Below are positions 36,396-48,376 of a DNA stretch of 64,000 nucleotides, piece by piece. Each line of letters opens with the position of its first letter. Within the stretch, counting starts at the first letter, position 1. The stretch spans positions 82,807,056 through 82,871,055 of the forward strand of contig CM049310.1 of NCBI GenBank assembly GCA_026874595.1, given 5' to 3'. Both the position numbers and the translations under genes were made by a program. Source of the stretch: Sipunculus nudus. Lineage: Eukaryota > Annelida > Sipuncula > Golfingiida > Sipunculidae. The notes beneath the pieces were generated by a model. That model did not search any database. It worked only from the letters and a program-made list of their open reading frames with translations, and was not told where the DNA came from.

Positions 36396-39306
36396 ATAGT
36401 ACTTATCAGTTTGGTTTTATCTTTATATATCATTGTAGAATTTCTATCTGTGTAAAATTTCACCAACAGACTGAAAACCAGCAAAACTAATCCAAACAGC
36501 TAAAAAAATATCAGTCCCTTTGCACGTCTATTTGAATGGCTTGGAGTTTAATGGCAAATCAATATGCGAAGCAGGGATAAGAGTATCTATGCACAAATTT
36601 AAATAGCAGAGGGAGTTCAAACATATTACCAATAACATTTTTTGGCATGTTGCTAAAATAACTGAAAAATCATTCCAAATGGGAAGGGGGAAGGCATCAG
36701 CCATATCGAAGATGTTGCAAACTAGATTGAAGGTACATATTCATTTGCAATAGTAATGTTTTTTATGGTATTGATTCTTTATGGCTGAATACAATATTTT
36801 TACAGCAAACCATCACTGCACACGGATATACTCTCACCAATTCACCGGTTTTATACGTTGTTACATTTCTGTATGTGCGTTAACACATCCCCATGCACGA
36901 CAACTCACAAACAAAGAGAAGAAAAAAGAGAAAAAAGACACAGAAAAAAAATCTAGATTGGAAGCTTGACAATCGTGATTTTTTTATTTGCGCGGAACGG
37001 CCACCAGGTGGCGTGTACACTATGTTTTTGTTTTGTACAACTGATCGCGCCGAAAGTTTATTTCTACTCCTGTACAGGAATAACCAACGGTTTTAGAACT
37101 TAATATAGACAGAAACCATAACAGTTTAAGGATAACACATTGTAATTAATGCATGTATATTTAACACACGTGATTTATGAATATAGTTCACCTTTTAACA
37201 CATCTAAGCCTGTCTATGACATAATACTATGTTGATCATCCCGTTGCTAATAGCAGCTCCTTTGAGGGAATTATGTTTATATCCGTGGAGCCGAGTGTCA
37301 GACAGGTAAGGCCAAATCCCATTAAATTTTTAGAGTGTAGTGTGATATTTTTGCCTTAGTGGAAGCACGCGCTCCGCTTAGTGCCGTTTTAGTTTTTTAC
37401 TGATATGCTCAATCACTGTCCATCCAAACTGCATCCAGTGGTATCAATATAAAGTAGCTCAACTTTACGGTTACTGGATGATTATATTATCAATAATCTT
37501 TTTGGTGCCAGGCTCATTATATGACAGTAATTATACTTATGTATTACTGGGGATTATGTGTAATAAAGAACATTTATAAATATTTAACTTCATAGCAATA
37601 AATTCATCAAACCATTTTTAATGCTAGCTTAACTTAGTATGTACATCTATTCTCAATTACGTGTTCACGCGACTCACGTACTTTTTGCAAGAAATAGCGA
37701 AATAAGCGGAAGTTGTCAAAACATAGAGTTGAAGCTTCCTTGTCAATGAATGATTTTGTTGTATTTGCTGTATTTTTGCGTGTGTAGTTTCTTACGGTTT
37801 CTGTGTGTTTCGATGCTTTATTGGGCACTTTTTCGCCTTTCTAAGCGTTATTCTGCGATTACATGAACTATTCTGACCATGTCCAAAATATTTTAACTCA
37901 TGGCGTCTCACATTTTTTTGCGTTCTAATGCGTTGTGTGCGAATTTACCCGTTGTCTTTTTTTTCGAGACGATTGCACAAAGCGAGCCAAAACGCGGATA
38001 CAACGCGAGGAAAACGCTGACGTGTCACTGCCGCCATACGGTGTTTGTGGTATCCCGTTGCAGGTCACGTGGTCATATTTGTTTACTTGATGTAGACTTG
38101 TGAATGGTTTGACCTGTTCTGATTGACTCTAGGCATTATGCAAGTTAACCTTAACCCTATTGTTTGACTTTTATGTATGTTTACATAATCTCAAACAAAA
38201 CTGATAGTATCAGTTAAATATATTTAAATATATGAAGAAATTAAAGACATGTTTTCCAAATGCATGTTTGGGGGAGTAATTTTGGCTTCACTGCATCCGG
38301 GCCAGGATTGTGAGAAAATGGAATCAACAATTAAGCCCTGATTTTCATGGCCTTTTATGACAGCAGAAACAACAGGTTCTCAGGTAAAAAGGTTTAAAAG
38401 TAGAATTTACTTTAAAATTGTATAAAAGAGGCTTCAGGGATTTGTAGATGTTATATAAATTAAGCAAATACCGCCATGTATTTATGAATGACCACCATGT
38501 CCCCTACCGCACGAGATAATGGCAGTCAACCTTTTAATGAATGTCCTCTAACCAGGCCAGTTAAACTGAACTGGTCGCTGGCATTAGCCTGTGTCTGGAA
38601 GCGTCAAACATAAGTGAGTGATTACATATCTTTGACGTGAGATAGGCATTTAGAGATTAAAACTGATACGTTAATGGCTTTGAGAAGGATTATGTCTAGC
38701 CCAGTGTAATGTCAGTATTGATCGAAATGGCCATTTAGTCATATCGGGAAGATTGTTATAATAAATGAATAATTTGCACGGTCATCTACTTTCTATATTT
38801 TAAGAGAAGATACGGCTCCATCCTATACTTTTATTTGGATTTGATTGATGAGCACATGCATCTACCTCGCTTGATATGATGTTTTCGAAATTACCAAATC
38901 ATTTAAGCAAGGAATTCAGCTACAGGATTTCCCCCATATGTAAAACAAACAAAAAAACACAGCATTTGTGTTTAATTACCAGAACGGTAATATCCGAATT
39001 TGATGATTGTAATTATAACAAGCCAGAACATATCATACTGCCAGCCCTTTATCCAAAAGCTATACGATCGCTTCTTATGTCGATTAGCTCCTTAGCACAT
39101 CATTATAACTTGACTAAATACCGTCTTATGCGAAACAGGCATATCCGCGAGGTATATTTATTTAACCAACGACAGTATAGGGGCCACTCGTCTATCACAT
39201 TCAGAAGCAAGAGTGCAAGTGCCCCCCCCCCCCACTCCTAGGATAGCCTATTCAGTCAGAGGGTGTTAATGGGTGAGTTCAATTTTAATGAAAGAGGGGT
39301 GTAAAT
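36396..39306. other. gene-free stretch
   Basis: No gene recognised. A 121-codon ATG ORF at 38876-39241 has no known motif. A C run sits at 39223-39232. Confidence 0.4.
37001..37013 (+). promoter_or_regulatory. CTCF-like binding motif
   Basis: CCACCAGGTGGCG is a near-consensus match to the bilaterian CTCF core. Weaker matches lie at 41524-41537, 43335-43348, 45146-45160 and 45537-45552. Function is inferred from the motif only. Confidence 0.35.
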
Positions 39307-39310
39307 ATAT

Positions 39311-40158
39311 TGTATGCAGCAGTGTGTTTGTTCAGCGCTAGCGTAGTCAGTTGCTATGACAGCATAGCCCGGCCCACGCGTGGTGTCTCACGTGTAAACG
39401 GCGGGCATGCTAGTCTGGGGCTTTCTCGCCTGGCCCAGCCGGGCCGGCCCACGTGTGAACCCTGATATGTACAAACACAGCGATGTTGTTCTAGATGTTT
39501 CCTGTAACGCGTGTGTACTGTGTATCATGTTAGGTTCTTTGGATTGTTCGAGAAAGAGAAAGTTCTCGGCTTGAGGTTAAAGTTATAAATAAGGGGCTGT
39601 GTTTAAGAGCCAAAAAGAAGTGGAGAGAAATATTCCAGCGGACACAGAAGCGTGTAAGTCGGTTGTGGACCTTTTCCGATAAGTGCTGCAATTATAGATT
39701 TTCTTCTAAATTTGTGACGGATCTTGTATAGTCTCCAGTTTGCTTTTGGGGACAGGAACTTCACTTTAGGATTACAACGGATTGATTTTGTGAATGGACT
39801 TGACTGTTATTCACTGAGAAGATTTATGTAAACTGTTCATCTGGGTTATGCGTTATAAAGAACTTGTTGTCGAAGTGACAGTGGTGGTATCCAGGTACTG
39901 TACACTTTATTTATATACTTGTATTGATTTACTGTTGTACTGTTGTTATACTGTGTAATTGTATTGATTTAGTGTATTGTAATTTTAGGATTGTTAAAGA
40001 ATAAATTATAATTATTTGTTAACAAAAAACCACTGACTTCTTTTTTTATTCCCCTAGATATTTCACGCTGCCTAGTGTTACAGAATCTGATTTTTTTATC
40101 TCCATTACAAAATTTATGTTCGTCACGACTATGTGATATGTTGATATAAGGTTCCGTG

Positions 40159-40161
<3 letters not shown>
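39311..40161 (+). mobile_element. solo LTR (family L1a, copy B)
   Basis: 851 bp, ending ...CCGTGACA at 40161 and followed by ATAT, which also precedes it (39307-39310). It is homologous to copies A and C. Promoter-like TATAAATAAGG lies at 39584 and AATAAA at 40000-40005. The left end starts TGTATGCAGCAG and lacks the first 21 bases or so present in copies A and C. No internal domain is attached. Confidence 0.85.

Positions 40162-40211
<50 letters not shown>
40162..40211. repeat. (AT)n microsatellite
   Basis: Begins directly at the LTR end, so the LTR inserted at the edge of a TA tract or the tract expanded from the target duplication. Confidence 0.95.
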
Positions 40212-40212
<1 letters not shown>

Positions 40213-40437
40213 TAGGCTTTAATGTCTTACACCGAAACATCTCCCTAACATTTAGAGACCATTGCCTTTGTGGATGCTATGTGAAGGCTTCTACTTTATC
40301 AACTAATTATCTCCTATCCATAATTTAGCCGATTATTTCAATCAACTGGTGGAGATATTTGTTTTTCCCCCAGTTATTCTTGTTATAATTATTATTATCT
40401 TAACCTATCAGTAGATGGATATATACTTGTTTTCCCC

Positions 40438-40440
<3 letters not shown>

Positions 40441-40474
<34 letters not shown>

Positions 40475-40490
40475 CTTCTTCTTCTTCTTC

Positions 40491-40532
<42 letters not shown>

Positions 40533-40760
40533 TATAATTATTATTATTATTATTAGTAGTAGTAGTAGTAGTAGTATCATTATTACTATTATAACATGTA
40601 TTATTATTATTATTATTGGTATTATTATAATTATTATTATTATAATTATTATTATTATTATTATTGGTATTATTGGTATTATTATTATTAGTAGTAGTAG
40701 TAGTAGTATCATTATTATTATTATAATATATTATTATAATTACTATTATTATTATTACCT
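40441..40760. repeat. compound trinucleotide tract
   Basis: Successive blocks of (GTT)n, (CTT)n, (ATT)n and (AGT)n, then mixed ATT/AGT blocks repeated twice around TATTATAACATGTATT-type linkers. The Asn/Thr and Ile frames across it are translations of the repeats. Confidence 0.95.
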
Positions 40761-41722
40761 CCACCTATCAATTTGTTGTTGACATTCTTCTTCTTATTAT
40801 TATAATTATAATTATTCTGCCTTTTTTATCCGATACCATTCATACTTACCCAGGATATACCTTATCATGGTCCAATCAATTTACTACTGGACACGTGATG
40901 AACTCATTCTGATTTCTTGAGTTCTTATCTCCGAGTCCGTGTCCTGAACCTAAGCATATAAGAAAGCCAGTGTCACAGTTCACCAGCCCGGTTCACAGGT
41001 GAGCTCAAGAACAAAGCCATCCGTTAATGTCTATGAATGGTTGAGGCTCTCGGTCCGGACAAAGAAAATGCCGTATCATCATCACAATAATTTAGAATGA
41101 TCAAGAGTACCTCCAACAGTTTTAGGTTTCTTTAAGGGGTGATACTCTTAACTTTTCACAAATTTTCATCAACATCCATTTTTTGCATCAGGTCGCTTAC
41201 AGATAAACCAACTTTATGTAACGAAGGGAAAGAATATAACATTTGTCACTCGTCGGAGGTATAACAATCAAACATTTCACAGCTGTGTCAGCAGAGACAC
41301 CTGATGGTAAGGTGGGAAACGAGAAGACAAGATGTTCACACACAAACACACAAATACCTAAAACATGAAAAAAAAATTATGTACTCAAATCTCAGACCAA
41401 GTTAAACTTGACAAACCTATTATTTAAAAAAAAAAAACACCATTGTATTAATGTTTAAGAATATAGTTAAACATTGGAAATTGAAATGAAATTTTAAGTA
41501 CACAGCAATATTGTAGCGAAGTGACATCTGGTGGCAGATTCGAGAGTCAGCGAACGAGAAGAAAAGCATATGGAAGATGCAAATTGGCGACGGGTGCGGC
41601 CACTAGATAGTCAACTAGGAACTGCATGTATTGTTTACGGTACGGCTTGTGTGATATAAAATACATATATACATAATTACATATTCTATAGTTAGCGTCA
41701 TATTTACGGTGTTTATTTTTCA

Positions 41723-41724
<2 letters not shown>
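40761..41724. other. gene-free stretch
   Basis: Nothing recognised apart from a CTCF-like ACATCTGGTGGCAG at 41524-41537. Confidence 0.4.

Positions 41725-41799
<75 letters not shown>
41725..41799. repeat. (TA)n microsatellite
   Basis: Uninterrupted TA for about 75 bases. Confidence 0.95.
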
Positions 41800-41801
<2 letters not shown>

Positions 41802-42659
41802 ATATACCGAGCAGGATTTGAGGTGCAAAAAAAATTCCAAATTGATATATTCATATTTTTCTAATTACGCATTGACCTATAAATGACAGAAATGCACCAG
41901 AATGCAGTAGTACACATACAATTTTTCAAAATTTTCCATACGGTGGGAGGGAGATACAACCGCCCTCACCCTCCCTCTTCTGGGTTTTGCCCCTCGCATC
42001 CGCTAAAGTACTGCGGCCCCCCCCCCCCCCCAAAGGTGTCGGCCAGGCTACGGCCTTGTATATATATATTTATATTATTCCTTGATCACAGGTCAAACAT
42101 ACGGCAAATTAGCTTTCTATAATTAAGGATAAACTTTAAATAACATTATCTTTTTTACTTTTTAATTGATGCCCTTTCTAAATCGCGATGTGCAGAACAT
42201 ATTCTGATTATGCTGTGTTTTTTTTTAACATATCCTTTGAAGTCATCTGACACATTTTTGACGAGATTGTATAATTCACTTACATGTGGTTTGTACTTAG
42301 AAACGGGTTTGTGCATTATAATATATATGGCATAATTATTGTCTGATATGAAATATATCATAGTAATGTACTTGTACAATTTGTGCGTCAATCATATCAT
42401 AAGCATATCATATGTTTTATCAGCTTATGTATATTTTATCTTGTATAATGACAGGGCCCTGTGTAAAAAATAGTTTTTTTTATTACTGAACTGGTTACCC
42501 TGTATAAATATTTTGAATAAATAAATAAATTGTGATAATTGAATGGAAGACAATGTGTAAAGAATGACTATATCTATGAACAAAAATTACTTGAAATATA
42601 AGCAAAATAGCAAAAATAAAAAAATTATCAAGGTTCAACAGAGATACTTATAGAGTAAC
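41800..42659. other. gene-free stretch
   Basis: A C run at about 42018-42031 is followed by GGCCAGGCTACGGCCTTGTA, which resembles, in reverse, a common MITE end with GTAGCC. No gene recognised. Confidence 0.4.
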
Positions 42660-42705
42660 AGGGCCTTGATAGTCGAGGGGTAAAACGCCCGGCCATGGAG
42701 AATGC
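42660..42705 (+). mobile_element. SINE head fragment
   Basis: TTGATAGTCGAGGGGTAAAA followed by CGCCCGGCCATGG resembles the box A half of a tRNA-derived SINE. No box B follows. AACGCCCGGCCATGGGG recurs near 56669. Confidence 0.4.
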
Positions 42706-44670
42706 CTCGTATTGGTGATAATAATTAGTACAGTCCATGTAAAATAAACACAACAATTCTAAAATAATAATGACGAACACAATAAATTCGATTAAGTTAA
42801 ACATTAACATTTATCTGTATATCCCCATTTTTTAAAGTTTACCAAACTTGCAATTGTTATATTACATGTCACACCTGAATGTCAAGCGGATTCCCTCAGC
42901 CCAAAATAAGCATTTAAACATCTAACCTCCAAATATGAATTCACATTATATTGGTATATACAAATGAATATTTATAAAAATACTTTTTTTCTCTATTCTT
43001 GGGAAGATTCCCTCTTATTTTAAAAAATAAATAAAAATGTATTTCATAGGATCTGTCATGCAGAAAATATGTGGATATCGGGAAAAAAAGGGAACGTCAA
43101 AGGGTTGTTCAGGTTTGAGCAAATAGTTACATAAGAGAACACAAGGTGGTGCCACCAACTTTTCATCAGGTGGGTTGCATTACAGTTTTAACTTTGAGGT
43201 TTGTATTTTTTAGCTCACTTTTTATATCTTTATATATATATATTACGATTTTATTAGTGACGTTATGACGTTATGGCGTTAATTAGACATTAAATAAATG
43301 ACAACGAAGAGCTTATATTTATTTATTATACCTTCGCCAGATGGCGCGTTGTTTTTCTTTGTTAATAAATATGAAATTTTAATATTTTACAATTATTTTT
43401 GTTTTTGAAGGGTACACTATGAAAATTTACCAGTAAAAGCATAATATCTTAAAACCATTTTCCCCTTTTTTTCTAGTACGTTCAACTTTCTCACTTTAAA
43501 TTGATTTTCAATATTTCGATTTAATAAAAGATTTCAAATTTCAGTTTTTTTAACAATTAGAAATCATAGTTGAGGTTGATATATTATTGTAGGGGTTTTG
43601 CCAGGAATGCTTCCCGAACGGATCTTTTTTAGACTATGGGTAACACCCAAAGAAACAATCCATTTTTTTAAGAACACTATAAAAACTGTAAATATTTCAT
43701 GGTTCAAAATTAAAACACCATTTGTCCCATTTTCGAAACATGTCCTGGGGTTTCAAAACAAAACGCGTTTGAAATCTACGCTTTCACGTTTCAGTATGAA
43801 ATATGTTTCAGGGACAGGTGATGTACAAATGTTTTGCAACATGATTCTTGTGAATTACATTAGAACCTCCGAATAACGAATAGTGACGGGACCGGACATT
43901 TTACCCGCAGGAGAGAGGTGTCCTCAGTTGGGAGGTTATAGATTTTGGTACCTACTTTCAAGGGACTGTACGTATGTGGCTGTAAATAGAAGGTGCCCTT
44001 AGCAGAGTGGTGCCCGTAGGGAGCGGTTCATTTATACATGTTTATAATTTACATGTCTTAACCTGAAACACGTCTGGCTGACATGAAGCCTGGCATGTTT
44101 CAAGTTAAAGGGTCATTCGTTTCAGTTGTAAACTGTTAAGTGCTAAACGCCTTTTTTTACATTTTTTCTAAACGCGTCTCGTATTTCTAAGCTTGTTTCA
44201 GTATCTTTATGTTTCAAATATTCACAAACATATACCTCTAGCATATTCAACATTTCGTATCTATGATACTACAGTTTCACAGGGAAATCGCATGTAAGCT
44301 GAATTTGAATGATGTATTTTTTAATCAAAAGATTCTATAACCGTGTGTGATTTCTTTGTCTCCATCCTTAGTATTTAATGACTGTCTTTGCTCTGCAACC
44401 GTGTAAGAGAACCATGCCAATATGAAGAATATAGGTACATTTAATTAAGATCCTGGCGAATGTATCCATGAAGATTCAGTTCTTTTTTATTAATATATTT
44501 TTATCATTATTTGGTCAGTGTCAAGACAGTTATCTCACTTTGGTCTTTGAGATAAAATATATCTATACGAGATATGTAGCATAAAACATAAAAAACATTG
44601 GCCAGGTGTAGACATCCCCCACCTGGAAAATGAAATAAATTACCAACTATGATTTCATATTACCCCTGCG

Positions 44671-44672
<2 letters not shown>
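42706..44672. other. gene-free stretch with a Tigger-like remnant
   Basis: At about 43861-44035 the phrases AGAACCTCCGAATAACG, GGACCGGACATTTTACC, GGTGTCCTCAG and GGTGCCCTTAGCAG resemble the ends of Tigger-like elements. The second end is not clear. No gene recognised. Confidence 0.4.

Positions 44673-44727
<55 letters not shown>
44673..44727. repeat. (TA)n microsatellite flanking hammerhead element
   Basis: About 27 TA units ending directly at the hammerhead-bearing foldback element. Confidence 0.95.
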
Positions 44728-44730
<3 letters not shown>

Positions 44731-44938
44731 GGTAGTGTTACCCTCCGATGTAAAGTGCTCTATGGCCTACAGGCTAGGCCAGAGCGGTATAACTCTTGAG
44801 AAAAACAACACTGTAAAAGCCTCGGCTTTTCAAACCACGCCGTTAGCTTCATTCTGACAACATTCACCTGATGAGAGGGTCGCATCCCGTGAAACAGACT
44901 GTAGTGAATTTACAGTGTTGTTTTTCTCCAGAGTTATA
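44728..44938 (+). mobile_element. foldback element carrying a hammerhead ribozyme (copy 1)
   Basis: The element begins with a module containing AGTGCTCTATGGC and CCAGAGC (about 44751-44785), which also occurs, reversed, beside the hammerhead element at 60.1 kb. It is followed by 30 bp inverted arms (44788-44817 and 44909-44938, 29 of 30 pairing) that enclose a 91-base centre with a hammerhead motif overlapping the right arm. (TA)n lies on the left and TA/GA repeats on the right. No ORF. The arrangement fits the terminal repeat of a Penelope-like element or a non-autonomous retrozyme-like unit. Confidence 0.6.
44854..44915 (+). ncRNA. type I hammerhead ribozyme (imperfect stem II)
   Basis: Core CTGATGA lies at 44868-44874 and GAAA at 44891-44894. 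Stem III is ACAG/CTGT around one base (44894-44902). The cleavage position would be after A44903 (GTA). Stem I inner helix ATTCAC/GTGAAT (44862-44867 with 44904-44909) is perfect, and an outer CTG/CAG helix is separated by an internal loop, as in natural type I hammerheads that use loop-loop contacts. Stem II has three good G-C pairs but a G.T and an A.G at its base, so activity may be weak. All core residues are present. Confidence 0.65.
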
Positions 44939-44978
44939 TATATATATATATAAAGAGAGAGAGAGAGAGAGAGAGAAA
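44939..44978. repeat. compound TA/GA microsatellite
   Basis: TA units followed by AGAGAG units directly after the hammerhead element. Confidence 0.95.
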
Positions 44979-45975
44979 ATCATGTTTTCTCATGGCTGTC
45001 TGTTCTGGAATTTTTTACAATTTTCTTGTATTTTCGGATATATTTCAGCTGTGTTCATCTCCTTCTGGTATAAAAGAAAGTTCAAATTAATCTCTGAATC
45101 TGAAAAATAACGATAAAAGTTTTGAGTAGTTTAGATGCAGTGCTGGTCATCAGGTGGCAGCACAAGCGTTGTTATCCTCTGTGACACGAGAGATCAAGCA
45201 AACGTATTCCAAATAACATTATATAATCATATAAAACACCTGTCCATAAAAAAAAATCATTTAGATTCTGCATAAACTGAATCCAATTCTTGGAAGATAA
45301 ACATGCTTTTTGTTACCTTTTTCAACAAACAAATATGAAGTTGTGTGAGTTGTTAAAAAGCTGTTGGCACATGTATGAACACTGTCAATTCGGCAGTGAC
45401 GTCAGCCACAGGGAAACTCCCTGTGACTAAAAATTCTAGATCTCATCAAAAGCACAGTATATGTGACACTCTCATTCCCAAAAGAATAAAAACAATATGT
45501 ACTGCTAAACTGCATCTTTGGTCAGACTGGCAAGGTGCCCCATCTGGTGGCGAATTCTCTACCTACGTCTTTTACAGAATAATGAAAACATTCATATTTG
45601 ACACCCTGGGGTTTAATTCTAAATATCGGGTTGTATTATATATTCAGCGGTTTAGAGTTGTGGTTTTTCCCAAACTTGCGTGAATAAATATATCAACGCT
45701 TCAGGGAACAGAGTTCAAATTATAAAAAGAAATAGTAAGATAACGTTACATAATGGCTGGCCTGTAAAACCACTGTCACTATCGTCATGTACAGTTTAAC
45801 TACATCAGAGCATTAAGTTCTCTAATTATCAATATTCTAAAACAAATTCAATGAGCCAAACTAATTAGTAAGCGCTACTCAAATATGTGAAGCCAAATCG
45901 CTTCCTTCTTTCAAGGGAATGTTGGAAAACAGGAAAAGTAAATTCTTTTACGTTTTTAAGTTCCAATACCCATTA
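44979..45975. other. gene-free stretch
   Basis: No gene recognised. Two CTCF-like motifs (45146-45160 and 45537-45552) are present. Confidence 0.4.
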
Positions 45976-46434
45976 TACGTTTTGTATAATATCGAGTATA
46001 CTTTTTTATACCTTAGTATACGTTTGCATAGGATATCTCAGTATACGGTTTTATGGGAAATATTAGTTTACGTTTTTATATGACATTTTATAATGCGTTC
46101 TTATATGACATCTTAGTATACGTTTTTATAAGTCATCTCAGTATATGTTTTTATATGACATCTCAGGTACATTTTTATATGATATCTCAAAACACGCTTT
46201 TTTAAAGACATCTTAGTATACGTTTTATATGAAATCTTAGCATACATTTTTATACGACATCTTAGTATATGTTTTTATATGATCTTAGTACACGTTTTTA
46301 TAGGATATCTTTGCATCCGTTTTGTATTACATCATAGCATACTTTTTACATGATATCTTAGTATAATTTTGATATGACATCTTACTTTATGTTTGAATGT
46401 AACATCTTAGTATACGTTTTATATGACGTTTTAT
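45976..46434. repeat. degenerate 25-27 bp minisatellite
   Basis: Successive units contain CTTAGTATACGTTTTTATAT and GACAT or close variants, with about 17-18 units. Units differ by substitutions and small indels, so the array is old. It has no coding potential. Confidence 0.85.
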
Positions 46435-46614
46435 GGTAACGTGTGTATAACATAGTGGTACCCAGTCACAAGGCAAAGGGTAATGCTTATGCGTGTAAGT
46501 TAAGTATTTGTCATGTCTATCTTCTTACATTCGGCCTTTTAGACCTTTGGATAGAAAATTGGATAGAAAGATCGCCAGGTTCTAATGTTCATTTCTGTTC
46601 AACAAAGTAAATTT

Positions 46615-46930
46615 TGGATTTTGCCTCGGCCAGCAGGATATGCGTTCATTCCCGTTTGTGTGTGTGTTGTTTCTTCACAACATAACTCACACAATCACGA
46701 ACGAAATCTCATGAAATTTAATGGGTTCCTAGGGATTAGGCCAATGAAGAATCGAAAAAATTTTGGTGTAAGTCCAGCTCACAAATGTGAGCATGGTAAA
46801 TGGGCCAAATAAGTGAATGCAAACCTCAGTATTAATTGAACCTAGGATTATGGGCCGAATTAGAGAATGCCAACACGTTTTGTGGAACATCCCACAATAA
46901 AGACCGCCCACACGGCGGAGGCCTGCGTTT
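46615..46930 (-). repeat. dispersed repeat R1 (copy 4, inverted)
   Basis: On the minus strand it reads CAGAAACGCAGGCCTCCGCC at the start, then TTCTCTAATTCGGCCCATAA, and TTTCATGAGATTTCGTTCGT near the end, followed by a CACACACAAACGGGAATGA tail. Confidence 0.7.
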
Positions 46931-47702
46931 CTGAGAATGCATAATTATTTTTTTATATAAATCTAAATATTCATTTAAAAATACAAGATTTCGGTAGGAA
47001 AGAGTTTTGGAATTCCCAGATTCCTCTGTACAGTCATGTACTAAATAAGACCAAGTTTGCTTCGTCAACACATTAGGAGATGGTTCGTTGATATAGTAAC
47101 GGGGTTTGCAGCTGGTTGTTTCACAGCCGGTCTGTTTTTCGTGTAGAGCGATCTGTATGAGGCTCTCCTGTTTTATATAATGCCTTACAGCACTTGTGTA
47201 GTGTTATAAAAAATAAACTGGTTTGCCAGGGGAAAGGTTATTGATTAGTTTAGCTAGAATGAAATTGAATGATTCAAGCTCTTCCCAGTGCCATAGCAAC
47301 GGTCGCGAACGTGTTGAATGACGTAACAGCTTTATTCATTCTTTACTTGTTTATCTCTCCGTCTGGTTAGTACATTATTTTATTAAAGATAAAAATAACT
47401 ATATTTAGAATATCACTCGTTAAAGTGCACAGGGAAAAATAACTGAACAATAAAGAATAAAATTTAAGAAACCTGTTATATGAAATTATTTTCAATTTAC
47501 CAGGAGTTAAATTGTATTTACTTCCGGGGAATTTCCCTGATTGTTCTTGGAAAATTGCTAGATGTTCCCGGTTTTAACGTCTCCCATGGAAAAATTCTCA
47601 CCATTTACAGTTTATCTATATTCATATTAAGACTAAAATATTTTACACGTAAATTATATGTGACGCGTTTATCGCATTATAAAGCTTGAATATGTATTTT
47701 TA
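46931..47702. other. gene-free stretch
   Basis: Nothing recognised. Confidence 0.4.
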
Positions 47703-47975
47703 GGAATGCAAGCCTCCGACATGAGGGGTGTCCGTATGGGGATGCTCCCAAAACCGTGATTGCATTTACTTATTCCCAGGTTCACTCGTGCATACGTGGC
47801 TTTACATTTGGAAATATTACTTGATGATGATCCTGAATTCGCTCTATGTGCCGGATCTAAACCACTATCTCATTAATTCTTTATTGGATCATTCCCGAAA
47901 ATTTCTGACAATTTCATGATATTCCGTTTAAAGATTGCGTAAGTTATGATGTACAAACACACACACCACTCGGAA
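47703..47975 (+). repeat. dispersed repeat R1 (copy 5)
   Basis: GAATGCAAGCCTCCGACATG at the start, TTACTTATTCCCAGGTTCAC, GCCGGATCTAAACCA, GATCATTCCCGAAAA, TTTCATGATATTCCGT and an ACACACAC tail, in the same order as the other copies. Confidence 0.7.
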
Positions 47976-47979
47976 CAAC

Positions 47980-48240
47980 TCGGGCGAATCCGTTGGCTTC
48001 TGGCCTCGGGTGTACATAGGGCGCCGCCATGGAAAGTATTCCGGCGAGGGAAGGTCAAGGCCAAGTCAACTGCACACATGTCGTATCTCTCCGCCACCGT
48101 TCATTTCTACTTAAAACACATCTCGGCCGGGACTACTTGTCAAACTTTAAAATCAAAATGTATAACATGTCATTGAAACACTTTCTGTTTATATTTCACA
48201 TGCGCATGCTTGCAAGATATTACTGATTCCGTGAAGTCCT
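47980..48240 (-). repeat. dispersed repeat R2 (copy 3, inverted)
   Basis: Read on the minus strand: AAGGACTTCACGGAAT, GCATGCGCATGTGAAATATA, GACATGTTATACATTTTGAT and GTAGTCCCGGCC align with copies 1 and 2. It abuts R1 copy 5 and continues beyond copy 1 at the far end. Confidence 0.65.
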
Positions 48241-48376
48241 TAGCTACCCCCCCCCCCCCCCCCCCATTGAAATAGTATTGGCTATTTGATCTACCTGTTA
48301 ATATCGTATTTATTTAATTAATACTTGCACTTGATCTGTTAACATTTTTTATAATTAATATTTTACATGTTTTCAG

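Noticed and set aside
38876-39241. 121-codon ATG ORF
   Set aside because: No motif, no splice signals, ends in a C-run translation and stops just before the solo LTR; probably chance.
40408-40764. Asn/Thr-rich protein on the minus strand
   Set aside because: Translation of triplet microsatellites only.
43161-43180. Third hammerhead core (TCATCAG on +)
   Set aside because: The minus strand has CTGATGA but no GAAA box or stem II at the right distance; the same holds for TCATCAG or CTGATGA near 1224, 19567, 21025, 21937 and 45147.
45375-45683. 102-codon frame
   Set aside because: No ATG at the listed start, no motif, low-quality composition.
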